A program made the position numbers and the translations under genes. A DNA stretch of 52,295 nt from Accumulibacter sp003538495 (GTDB taxonomy: Bacteria; Pseudomonadota; Gammaproteobacteria; Burkholderiales; Rhodocyclaceae): the NCBI RefSeq assembly GCF_029255145.1, contig NZ_JAPUVQ010000100.1, forward strand, positions 1 through 52,295. The letters are read 5' to 3'. Positions 42,247 to 49,613 of the stretch are shown in pieces (the stretch's first letter is position 1; every line of letters starts with the position of its first letter). Below the pieces are notes generated by a model. That model was not told the DNA's origin. It ran no database searches and was given only the letters and a program-made list of their open reading frames with translations.

Positions 42247-42642
42247 TCAGGCTGGCGGTGGCGCAAAGGTGGCGACCGTCTGCAGGAGACTGTCTTTGGT
42301 AAAAGGCTTGGTCAGGTACTGGTCCGAGCCGACCATGCGGCCGCGGGCGCGGTCAAACAGGCCATCCTTTGACGACAGCATGATTACCGGCGTGGATCGG
42401 AAACGCTGGTTCTTCTTGATCAGCGCGCAAGTCTGATAGCCGTCGAGTCGCGGCATGACGATGTCGCAGAAAATGACGGCTGGCTGGTGATCGGAGATTT
42501 TTGCCAAAGCGTCAAAACCATCTTCGGCCAGCAGAACCTGGCAGCCGGCCTGAACGAGGAAAATCTCCGCGCTGCGCCGGATGGTATTGCTGTCATCGAT
42601 AACCATGACCTTGACGCCGCGCAAGTTTGCAGCTTCAGCCAA
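42247..42642 (-). CDS. pilG: Twitching motility response regulator PilG
   Basis: A 131-residue single receiver domain. Pocket VMVIDDSNTIRRSAEIF, phosphoacceptor Asp in VIFCDIVMPRLDGYQT (about residue 57), VIMLSSKDG and the Lys in YLTKPFTKD. PilG promotes pilus extension via PilB and raises cAMP in Pseudomonas. The start is TTG, supported by a strong GGAGGAG four bases ahead and by alignment of the first strand (NLRGVKVMVIDDS). It is the first gene of the Chp operon. Confidence 0.92.
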   Translation of the reverse strand: MAEAANLRGVKVMVIDDSNTIRRSAEIFLVQAGCQVLLAEDGFDALAKISDHQPAVIFCDIVMPRLDGYQTCALIKKNQRFRSTPVIMLSSKDGLFDRARGRMVGSDQYLTKPFTKDSLLQTVATFAPPPA

Positions 42643-42692
42643 ATGTCTCCTCCAGGGTGTGTCAGGTTATTGTTCTGCGAATGTCCCTGATC

Positions 42693-42710
42693 CAGCAGGA
42701 TTTCCTGCTG
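42693..42710. repeat. Perfect inverted repeat between rubredoxin and pilG
   Basis: CAGCAGGA and TCCTGCTG flank TT. It lies in the 90-base gap between the rubredoxin stop and the pilG start, both on the minus strand. A tight 2-base loop and lack of a T run argue against a simple terminator, so a protein-binding operator is more likely. A TATAGT hexamer (minus strand, 42717-42722) directly upstream might be the pilG -10 box, which would put the repeat at the transcript start. Confidence 0.6.
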
Positions 42711-42732
42711 ACACTACTATACCGCATTGTCT

Positions 42733-42921
42733 TCAGATTTCGACCATTTCGAAGTCTTCCTTGCGCGCGCCGCATTCGGGGCAGGTCCAGTTGATCGGGA
42801 TGTCATGCCAGGGTGTGCCCGGGGCTATTCCCTCGTCCGGCAGGCCAGCGGCTTCGTCATAAATGAAGCCACAGGTAAGGCACATCCAGGTGCGGTATTG
42901 GCGCTCGTTCGCTGCGTTCAT
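42733..42921 (-). CDS. rubA: Rubredoxin
   Basis: A 62-residue one-iron electron carrier. Two Cys knuckles are present: MCLTCGFIYDEAAG (Cys at about 14 and 17) and CPECGARKEDFE (Cys at about 46 and 49). The usual aromatic residues Y/W surround them, with PINWTCPECG as the family signature. Partners may include alkane hydroxylases, oxygen-detoxifying oxidases or reductive enzymes; none is adjacent. In betaproteobacteria a rubredoxin often sits between thiD and the pil chemotaxis genes, as here. Confidence 0.95.
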   Translation of the reverse strand: MNAANERQYRTWMCLTCGFIYDEAAGLPDEGIAPGTPWHDIPINWTCPECGARKEDFEMVEI

Positions 42922-42941
42922 GGTTGCCGTCTGTTTTCGGT

Positions 42942-42971
42942 TAGAATCGGTTAAAAGCCGCTAGATTCTAG
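42942..42971. repeat. Inverted repeat in the rubredoxin/thiD divergent gap
   Basis: TAGAATC (42942-42948) and GATTCTA (42964-42970) form a spaced inverted repeat. The right arm lies within the near-palindrome CTAGATTCTAG (42961-42971). This A/T-richer patch is in the 121-base divergent promoter region of rubredoxin and thiD, so it may be an operator or overlapping -10 boxes. Confidence 0.4.
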
Positions 42972-43042
42972 CCAAACCCATCTCTTGCTGCCAAGACTTT
43001 CTTTGCTTGACGGAAACCTTCCCGGACAGCGGCCTGTTGCTG

Positions 43043-43897
43043 ATGAACCAATACCTCGCCCGATTGCCGCCGCCGATGGTGCTGACCTTCGCCGCCTGCG
43101 ATCCGTCTGGAGGCGCCGGTCTGCAAGCCGACCTGATGACCATCGCCGCACTCGGCTGTCATCCGCTGTCGGTGACCACGGCGTTGACCGTACAGGATAC
43201 CGTGGGCGTCGCCAGCGTCCTGGCGATCGATGCTGACTGGGTCGAGGATCAGGCGCGGACTCTGCTGGAGGACATGCCGGTTGCGGCGTTCAAGATTGGT
43301 CTGCTGGGCAGCGTCGAGAACCTCGCGGTAATCGCCGAGATCCTCGCCGATTATCCCGGTGTGCCGCTGGTGCTCGACCCGGTGCTGGCCTCCGGACGCG
43401 GCGACGAACTGGCCGATCAGGAGATGATTTCCGGCCTGCGCGAGATACTGCTGCCGCTGACCACCGTGCTGACACCGAATACTCTCGAAGCGCGCCGACT
43501 GGCCACTGTTGACGACGCTGATGACGATGACCATCCGACCTTGGCCGATTGCGCGCAACGCCTGCTGTCGTTCGGCTGCGCCTACGTGTTGCTGACCGGA
43601 ACGCACGACAGCTCGCCGCGGGTGGTCAACCGCCTGTACGGCGGAGCCGGCGGCGGCCTGGTTCGTAGCGATGCCTGGGACCGCCTGCCCGCCACCTACC
43701 ATGGTTCGGGCTGCACCCTGGCGTCGGCGCTGGCTGCGCAACTGGCCATCGGCTTGCCGGTGAGCGATGCGACCCGCGCTGCCCAGGAGTACACCTGGCT
43801 GGCACTGGCTGCCGGGTTCCGTGCGGGAATGGGGCAACATCTGCCCGATCGTTTCTTCCAGATGCGCCGCGCGCGTGGTGGCCGTCTCGATGGCTGA
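43043..43897 (+). CDS. thiD: Hydroxymethylpyrimidine/phosphomethylpyrimidine kinase
   Basis: A 284-residue ribokinase-fold enzyme that phosphorylates HMP and HMP-P for thiamine synthesis. Substrate-binding start VLTFAACDPSGGAGLQADLMTIAALG; PVAAFKIGLLGSVENL near 90; PLVLDPVLASGRGDEL near 120; and the anion hole/catalytic region WDRLPATYHGSGCTLASALAAQLA near 225. ATG at 43043 is used; another ATG 11 codons later is possible. It overlaps thiE by eight bases. Confidence 0.94.
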   Translation: MNQYLARLPPPMVLTFAACDPSGGAGLQADLMTIAALGCHPLSVTTALTVQDTVGVASVLAIDADWVEDQARTLLEDMPVAAFKIGLLGSVENLAVIAEILADYPGVPLVLDPVLASGRGDELADQEMISGLREILLPLTTVLTPNTLEARRLATVDDADDDDHPTLADCAQRLLSFGCAYVLLTGTHDSSPRVVNRLYGGAGGGLVRSDAWDRLPATYHGSGCTLASALAAQLAIGLPVSDATRAAQEYTWLALAAGFRAGMGQHLPDRFFQMRRARGGRLDG

Positions 43898-44558
43898 AGC
43901 CGCCGTCCGCAGCCTGCGTGGCCTGTACGCGATCACGCCGGACTGTCTGGCGCCCAACATCTTGCTGGAGCGGGTGCGGGCTGCCTTGATGGGCGGTACG
44001 GTACTCGTTCAGTTTCGCGACAAAGGTCGGGACGCTGCCCGCCGAGCCGAAACCGCCCGCGCCTTGCGCAGCCTTTGCAGGCAGTTCAGTGCCCGCTTGC
44101 TGATCAACGACGATCTCGCTCTGGCACTGGCGGTCGATGCCGACGGGGTGCACCTCGGCGCTGCCGACGGCGAACTCGCGGCGGCACGACGGGCGCTGCC
44201 CGCGGGCGCGCTACTCGGTGCGTCGTGCTACGACGACTTCGAGCGTGCCCGTGGCGCTGCTGTCGCCGGTGCCGACTACGTGGCATTCGGGGCGATGCAT
44301 CCGTCGTCGACCAAACCGCTGGCCGTGCGTGCGCCGTTGTCGCTATTCGCCCGCTGCCGCGCTGAACTGCAATTGCCGGCCTGCGCCATCGGCGGTATCA
44401 CGGTCGAGAACGCGGCGCCCTTGCTGATTGCCGGCGCCGACCTGCTGGCCGTGGTCAGCGACCTGTTCGCGGCTCCCGATGTGGCCTCGCGAGCCGCCGC
44501 CTATCAACAACTATTCGAGGAAAGTGCTCGTGATCTCCCGCAATCAGCAACTTTTTGA
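43890..44558 (+). CDS. thiE: Thiamine-phosphate synthase
   Basis: A 222-residue TIM-barrel enzyme coupling HMP-PP to the thiazole phosphate. Family marks: GLYAITPD; TVLVQFRDK (about 38); LLINDDLALALAVDADGVHLGAADG split over the phosphate- and Mg-binding strands; ASCYDDFERA; YVAFGAMHPSSTKP; and AIGGITVENA. The ATG inside the end of thiD gives an eight-base overlap, and the 3' end runs 29 bases into hemL, so the three genes are coupled. Confidence 0.93.
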   Translation: MAEAAVRSLRGLYAITPDCLAPNILLERVRAALMGGTVLVQFRDKGRDAARRAETARALRSLCRQFSARLLINDDLALALAVDADGVHLGAADGELAAARRALPAGALLGASCYDDFERARGAAVAGADYVAFGAMHPSSTKPLAVRAPLSLFARCRAELQLPACAIGGITVENAAPLLIAGADLLAVVSDLFAAPDVASRAAAYQQLFEESARDLPQSATF

Positions 44559-45810
44559 GCGCGCCCAGGTACACATTCCGGGTGGCGTCAACTCGCCGGT
44601 ACGGGCGTTTCGGTCGGTCGGCGGCACGCCGCGCTTCTTCGTCGAGGGTACGGGTGCTCGCGTCACCGACGCCGACGGCACGACCTACATCGATTACGTC
44701 GGCTCGTGGGGGCCGCTGATTCTCGGCCACGCCCATCCCGCGGTGATTGCCGCCGTTCGCGACGCAGCGGTCAGAGGGCTTTCATTCGGCGCGCCGACCG
44801 AGAGCGAGGTGGAACTCGCCGACCTGCTCTGCGAGCTGTTGCCCTCGCTGGAGATGGTGCGCCTGGTCAGTTCAGGGACCGAGGCGACGATGAGTGCCAT
44901 CCGCCTGGCGCGCGGCCATACCGGTCGCGACCTGCTGATCAAGTTCGAGGGCTGTTACCACGGTCATTCCGACAGTCTGCTGGTCAAGGCCGGCTCGGGA
45001 ATGCTCACCCTCGGCAATCCCAGTTCGGCTGGCGTGCCCGCCGACATCGCCAAACACACCATGGTTCTCGACTATAACGATATCCCCGGACTCGAGGCGG
45101 CGTTTGCCGAGCACGGCGCGAAGATCGCCGCCGTGATCGTCGAACCGGTGGCCGGCAACATGAACCTGATCGCCCCCAAGGCCGCTTTCCTGCAGGCCCT
45201 GCGCGAACAATGCGATCGGCACGGCACGGTGCTGATTTTCGATGAGGTGATGAGCGGTTTTCGCGTCGATGCCCAGGGCGCACAAGGGATCTATGGGATT
45301 GGGCCGGATCTCACGACGCTCGGCAAGGTAATCGGCGGCGGCATGCCGGTTGGCGCCTTTGGCGGCCGCCGCGAAATCATGGCCAGGATCTCGCCGCTGG
45401 GGCCGGTGTACCAGGCCGGGACCTTGTCCGGCAATCCGGTGGCCGTCGCCGCCGGCCTGGCGACGCTTCGGCTGGTGCGCGCGGCGGGCTTCTACGAGCG
45501 CCTGGCGCAGCGTACCCGGCAGCTGACCGATGGGCTGCTGGCGGCGGCGCGCAAACATGGGGTACCGTTTTCGGCGCAAGCGATGGGCGGCATGTTCGGG
45601 CTGTATTTCCGTTCCGAGTGCCCGGAGAACTACGCCGAGGCGATGGCTTGCGACCAGCAGGCATTCAAGCGCTTCTTCCACGGCATGCTCGACGCCGGCC
45701 ATTATTTCGCCCCGTCAGCCTTTGAAGCGGGCTTCGTTTCGGCTGCTCATGGCGAGGACGATGTGGCAGCGACTGTGGCCGCCGCCGATGGCGTCTTCAA
45801 GGCCTGGTGA
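44530..45810 (+). CDS. hemL: Glutamate-1-semialdehyde 2,1-aminomutase
   Basis: A 426-residue PLP enzyme making 5-aminolevulinate for haem. N-terminal QLFERAQVHIPGGVNSPVRAF; SSGTEATMSAIRLARG; FEGCYHGHSD; FDEVMSGFRV; and the PLP lysine in TTLGKVIGGGMPVGAFGG (about residue 265). Length equals the E. coli enzyme. The start is the GTG at 44530, nine bases after GAGG, giving MISRNQQLFERAQ. The GTG two codons earlier is too close to the ribosome site. It overlaps thiE, an arrangement found in several betaproteobacteria. Confidence 0.95.
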   Translation: MISRNQQLFERAQVHIPGGVNSPVRAFRSVGGTPRFFVEGTGARVTDADGTTYIDYVGSWGPLILGHAHPAVIAAVRDAAVRGLSFGAPTESEVELADLLCELLPSLEMVRLVSSGTEATMSAIRLARGHTGRDLLIKFEGCYHGHSDSLLVKAGSGMLTLGNPSSAGVPADIAKHTMVLDYNDIPGLEAAFAEHGAKIAAVIVEPVAGNMNLIAPKAAFLQALREQCDRHGTVLIFDEVMSGFRVDAQGAQGIYGIGPDLTTLGKVIGGGMPVGAFGGRREIMARISPLGPVYQAGTLSGNPVAVAAGLATLRLVRAAGFYERLAQRTRQLTDGLLAAARKHGVPFSAQAMGGMFGLYFRSECPENYAEAMACDQQAFKRFFHGMLDAGHYFAPSAFEAGFVSAAHGEDDVAATVAAADGVFKAW

Positions 45811-45839
45811 GCGGCCTCGGCGGGGCAGCCGGGCGGTCG

Positions 45840-47225
45840 TCAGGCAGTCCGGCGGTGCGCTGCCCGGTTGCTCTGAATTCTGCGTTTCTCGAAATATTTC
45901 ACGCCGAAGTACATGAAGCTGCCGACCAGGACCATGCCGACGACGAAAGCCGAGTAGGCGAGCTGCCAGGGAATGCCCTCGGTCATCATCGAGAACTCGG
46001 ACATGCCGCCCATGCCGGCCAGGACGTTGATCGGCATGAAAATCACGCTGAGCACCGTCAGGCGCTTGATGTCCTTGTTCTGGTTGATGTTGATCGCGCT
46101 GTCGGTTGCGTCCATCAGGAAGTTGATCTTGTTGAAGAGGAACGCGGTATGGCCGTCCAGGGATTCGATGTCGCGCAGAATCTCGCGTCCTTCAGCCAGC
46201 TGCGAGTCCGAAAGGAAGCGGCCACGCAGCAGGAATGACAGCGCCCGGCGTGTGTCCAGCACGTTGCGCCGGGTGCGGCCGTTGAGGTCCTCCGCTTCTG
46301 AAATCGCGCTCAGGATCTCGGTCGCTTCCTGGTCGGTGATGTGCGAGCGCAACACCTGCCGGCCGACACGCTCCAGTTCGGCGTAGACATCCTCCAGTGC
46401 GTTGGCCGAGTACTCGACGTCGGCTGCATAGAGGTCGAGCAGGACGTCCTTGCCATCGGTCACGTAACCGGGCCGGGTGCGCGCCCGCGCCCGCTGCAAG
46501 CGAAACACCGGCAGCTCCTCGGTACGGATGGTAAACAAGACATCGTTCTGAAGGATCAGGGCGACCGGGACGTTACGCGACTCCTCCTTGGTGTCGAGCA
46601 GGAAGTCGGAGTGCAGGTGCGTGTGTCCCTCGTCGTCAACATAGAATCGCGCGCTTGCTTCGAGGTCGGTCAGGCTGCCGGGATCAGGCAAGTCGACGTC
46701 GAAGCGCTTGCCGATCCAGGTGCGGATCTTCTTCGTCGGCGCGATCAGGTCCACCCAGATCGGCTTAACGTTCTGCAGATCATCCGGGCCGCTGACCGCG
46801 ATCTGGCTCAGACGGCCGTCACGCAGTTCAAAAGCGGTGATCGTCGTCTTCTCGTTGCGATAGTGGCTGTCGTCGATCAGTTCCTCGAGCACGTCGTCCG
46901 AGAGTATCGCCAGGATCGGGTCGGCGCCTTCCTTGACTTCATCCCAGACCACCAGGCGCTCATTGGGGTCCAGCGACTCGAGGATGTAGGCGACTTCCAT
47001 GGGCGGCATCAGCTTGAACTTCTGGCGAAGTTCCCTGCGATACTGCTGCCGAATCTCGATGCTGGCTTCATCGAGGTCCGCGGAGTCCTGTTCGCGGACC
47101 AGCGGTTCGACGAGTTCTTCGACGCGCTTCTGCAGCGAGAGCAGCGAACGCACCTCCGAAAGGTGAACGTCGGCGAGGCCCTGTTGCAGTGCTTCTGGTG
47201 CAAGCCGCTTGTTTTCTTCGCTCAA
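45840..47225 (-). CDS. CorA-family transporter with MgtE-like N-terminal region and no GMN motif
   Basis: A 461-residue protein. The C-terminal two helices (LTVLSVIFMPINVLAGMGGM and a second near AYSAFVVGMVLVGSFMYFGVKYF) and the preceding long helices (NKINFLMDATDSAININQNKDIKRL) are CorA-like. Helix 1 ends in GMGGMSEF instead of the GMN signature that selects hydrated Mg2+. The first ~120 residues (LRQKFKLMPPMEVAYILESLDPNERLVVWDE, DDVLEELIDD) recall the superhelical MgtE N domain rather than a normal CorA start. TTG is the start because GGGAGG lies seven bases ahead. Likely a divalent-cation channel or exporter of the CorA/ZntB superfamily; ion and direction are uncertain. Confidence 0.85.
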   Translation of the reverse strand: MSEENKRLAPEALQQGLADVHLSEVRSLLSLQKRVEELVEPLVREQDSADLDEASIEIRQQYRRELRQKFKLMPPMEVAYILESLDPNERLVVWDEVKEGADPILAILSDDVLEELIDDSHYRNEKTTITAFELRDGRLSQIAVSGPDDLQNVKPIWVDLIAPTKKIRTWIGKRFDVDLPDPGSLTDLEASARFYVDDEGHTHLHSDFLLDTKEESRNVPVALILQNDVLFTIRTEELPVFRLQRARARTRPGYVTDGKDVLLDLYAADVEYSANALEDVYAELERVGRQVLRSHITDQEATEILSAISEAEDLNGRTRRNVLDTRRALSFLLRGRFLSDSQLAEGREILRDIESLDGHTAFLFNKINFLMDATDSAININQNKDIKRLTVLSVIFMPINVLAGMGGMSEFSMMTEGIPWQLAYSAFVVGMVLVGSFMYFGVKYFEKRRIQSNRAAHRRTA

Positions 47226-47544
47226 GGTGTCGCCTCCCGAATGGTAGTTAGCACACAAATAAGGGGCGCGAGTTTAACACTGTGGCACCGACGATGGGTG
47301 TTTATCGGGTGTCGTTTGTTACCCGTGAAACAGCTTGAAATCCTTTTCTGATCAATGCTGTGGCAGAGAATTCGAAATGCAGGTCCGGTCGACTTTTGTC
47401 CTTGTTGCAGCGCCGCATTGGGCCTAGAATCGCGCCTTCGCTGCTGCGTTGCGGCAGTCGGGAGGGCGGCGGCGAGGGGCGGATCCGCTGTCGGGTCGGG
47501 AACGATGAGCACGATGCGATGGCAACGCTGCTCAAGGGGGGGTG
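47226..47544. other. Divergent promoter region between the CorA-like gene and kup
   Basis: A 319-base gap between two ion-transporter genes on opposite strands. For kup the best promoter candidate is TTGTTG (47402-47407), a 17-base gap, then TAGAAT (47425-47430). For the CorA-like gene nothing convincing was found. No hairpin resembling an M-box, ykoK or c-di-AMP riboswitch could be recognised, and no small gene. Confidence 0.4.
47402..47430 (+). promoter_or_regulatory. Candidate promoter of kup
   Basis: TTGTTG and TAGAAT separated by 17 bases, 115 bases upstream of the kup start. The -10 box matches consensus at five of six positions; the -35 only in its first three. Confidence 0.4.
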
Positions 47545-49449
47545 ATGAGTGCAGAGAATGCGCCACACGGCGACAAGTCGGGCCTGGCGGCGACCGCGCT
47601 GGCGGCCATGGGAGTGGTCTTCGGTGACATCGGCACCAGTCCGCTGTACACCATGAAGGAAGTCTTCGGCGGTCATCATCCGCTGCCGATCGATGCCGAC
47701 AGTGTTCTGGGCATTCTGTCGCTGGTGTTCTGGGCGCTGACCATTACCGTTTCGCTGAAATACGTGCTGTTCATCACCCGCGCCGACAACAAGGGCGAGG
47801 GCGGCATCATGGCGCTGACCGCACTGGCCTTGCGCACCGCGAATGCTTCGCCGCGCGTGCTCTGGATGATGTCGGCGCTGGGTATCTTCGGCGCCGCTCT
47901 CTTCTATGGTGACGCGGTGATCACGCCGGCGATGTCGGTCCTGGCGGCGATCGAGGGGCTGAAAGTCGTCACCCCGCTGTTCGATCCCTATGTCCTGCCG
48001 ATCACGATCACCATCCTGGTGGCGCTTTTCGTTTTTCAGCGGCACGGCACGGCGGCGGTCGGTGCGCTCTTCGGCCCGGTGATGCTGTTCTGGTTCGCCA
48101 CCCTCGGGGCGCTCGGCCTGTGGCATGTGATCCAGCATCCTGCTGTGCTGCTGGCGATCAATCCCTGGTATGCGCTGAGCTTCATCTTCGAACATCAGGG
48201 ACTGGCCTTTCTGGCGCTGGGTTCGGTGGTGCTGGCGATCACCGGTGGCGAAGCGCTGTACGCGGACATGGGTCATTTTGGCCGCCGGTCGATCAAGTGG
48301 GCCTGGTTTGCTTGCGTGTTTCCGCTGCTGTACCTCAACTACCTTGGGCAGGGAGCACTGCTTCTGGCCGACCCGACAGCGGTCGAGAACCCCTTCTTTC
48401 TGATGGTGCCGAGTGACGTGTTCCGGATACCGCTGGTGGTGTTGTCCACGGTTGCCACCGTGATCGCCTCGCAGGCGGTGATTTCCGGTGCGTTTTCGCT
48501 GACCAGCCAGGCCATGCAGCTGGGCTATTGCCCGAGGATCCGGGTCAACTTCACCTCCGAGCGCGAAAAAGGCCAGATCTACGTCCCGAACATCAACTGG
48601 CTGCTGCTCGGAGCGGTGATCATCGTCGTGCTCGGTTTTCGCTCGTCGTCGAATCTCGCTTCCGCCTACGGCATTGCGGTCACCCTGACGATGATGATCG
48701 ATACCATCCTTGCCTTCGTCGTGGTGCACGCGATGTGGAAGTGGAGTTGGCCGCGCGCCGCGCTGTTCCTGGTGTTCTTCGTGGCGGTGGACTTTGCCTT
48801 CTTTTCGGCCAACGTGATCAAGGTCCTCGACGGCGGCTGGTTCCCGCTGACCCTGGGCTTGTCGGTCTATCTCCTGCTGTCGACCTGGAAGCTCGGTCGC
48901 CGGCTGCTCTACGAAAAGCTGAAGCAGGATACGGTCCCGCTCGAAGCGTTCATTGCCAGTCTGACCACCGGCGGACCGCACCGCGTCGGTGGCACCGGGG
49001 TCTTCCTCACGGCCACCCCCGACGGGGTACCGCGGGCGCTGTTGCACAACCTGTATCACAACAAGGTCCTGCACGAGCGGGTGGTACTGATGCATGTCGA
49101 CGTCGAAGACGTGCCGCGCATCGCCGAAAGCGAGCGCGTACGGGTCGAAACGCTGACCGCAGGCTTCAATCGCGTGTTTGTCCGTTACGGCTTCAAGGAC
49201 GAACCCGACCTGCCGCGAGCCATGGAACAATGCGCCGGGCACGGACTGGTCTTCGAGATGATGGAAACCTCGTTCTTCCTTGGTCGCGAGACGGTCGTCA
49301 CGATGCCGATTTCCCGGCGCTCGCGGATGGCCCAGTGGCGGCAGGTGCTGTTTACCTGGATGTTCCGCAACGCCGATCCGGCGACCGCTTTCTTCAAGAT
49401 TCCGCCCAACCGGGTGATCGAGCTCGGCGCGCAGGTCGAGCTGTCGTAG
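47545..49449 (+). CDS. kup: Low-affinity potassium uptake transporter Kup
   Basis: A 634-residue KUP/HAK/KT potassium-proton symporter. It has the N-terminal signature AAMGVVFGDIGTSPLYTMKEVFGG and about twelve hydrophobic segments up to residue ~440. LYADMGHFGRRSIKWAWF near 240 and QAMQLGYCPRIRVNFTSE near 325 are typical. The soluble C-terminal domain begins near VGGTGVFLTATPDGVPRALLHN. ATG at 47545 is preferred to the overlapping GTG one codon earlier because a G-rich ribosome site precedes it. Confidence 0.96.
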   Translation: MSAENAPHGDKSGLAATALAAMGVVFGDIGTSPLYTMKEVFGGHHPLPIDADSVLGILSLVFWALTITVSLKYVLFITRADNKGEGGIMALTALALRTANASPRVLWMMSALGIFGAALFYGDAVITPAMSVLAAIEGLKVVTPLFDPYVLPITITILVALFVFQRHGTAAVGALFGPVMLFWFATLGALGLWHVIQHPAVLLAINPWYALSFIFEHQGLAFLALGSVVLAITGGEALYADMGHFGRRSIKWAWFACVFPLLYLNYLGQGALLLADPTAVENPFFLMVPSDVFRIPLVVLSTVATVIASQAVISGAFSLTSQAMQLGYCPRIRVNFTSEREKGQIYVPNINWLLLGAVIIVVLGFRSSSNLASAYGIAVTLTMMIDTILAFVVVHAMWKWSWPRAALFLVFFVAVDFAFFSANVIKVLDGGWFPLTLGLSVYLLLSTWKLGRRLLYEKLKQDTVPLEAFIASLTTGGPHRVGGTGVFLTATPDGVPRALLHNLYHNKVLHERVVLMHVDVEDVPRIAESERVRVETLTAGFNRVFVRYGFKDEPDLPRAMEQCAGHGLVFEMMETSFFLGRETVVTMPISRRSRMAQWRQVLFTWMFRNADPATAFFKIPPNRVIELGAQVELS

Positions 49450-49613
49450 CGCTTGCGTCTCAGGTCGCGATTGGGTAGCTTCCGGGAGGCGAGCCCGAAG
49501 CTGTGAAGGCGCCAGGCAAGCGCGCCGAATGGCCGTCGCCGAGATCATTGGCGGCAGCTCGATCAGTCAACACCAGTCATGGCCAGTCCCGGCCTTCTTG
49601 ATCCGAGGAAGAA

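Noticed and set aside
42922..43042. TPP riboswitch upstream of thiD
   Set aside because: The gap is only about 120 bases and no thi-box core such as CUGAGA with its partner helices was seen.
49477..49502. Imperfect hairpin after kup (AGCTTCCGGG / CCCGAAGCT)
   Set aside because: It has a bulge and no T run, so it is not a convincing rho-independent terminator; it may still fold.
47302..49548. 748-codon minus-strand open frame opposite kup
   Set aside because: His/Gln/Arg-rich antisense shadow; no family resemblance and it overlaps a clear Kup transporter.
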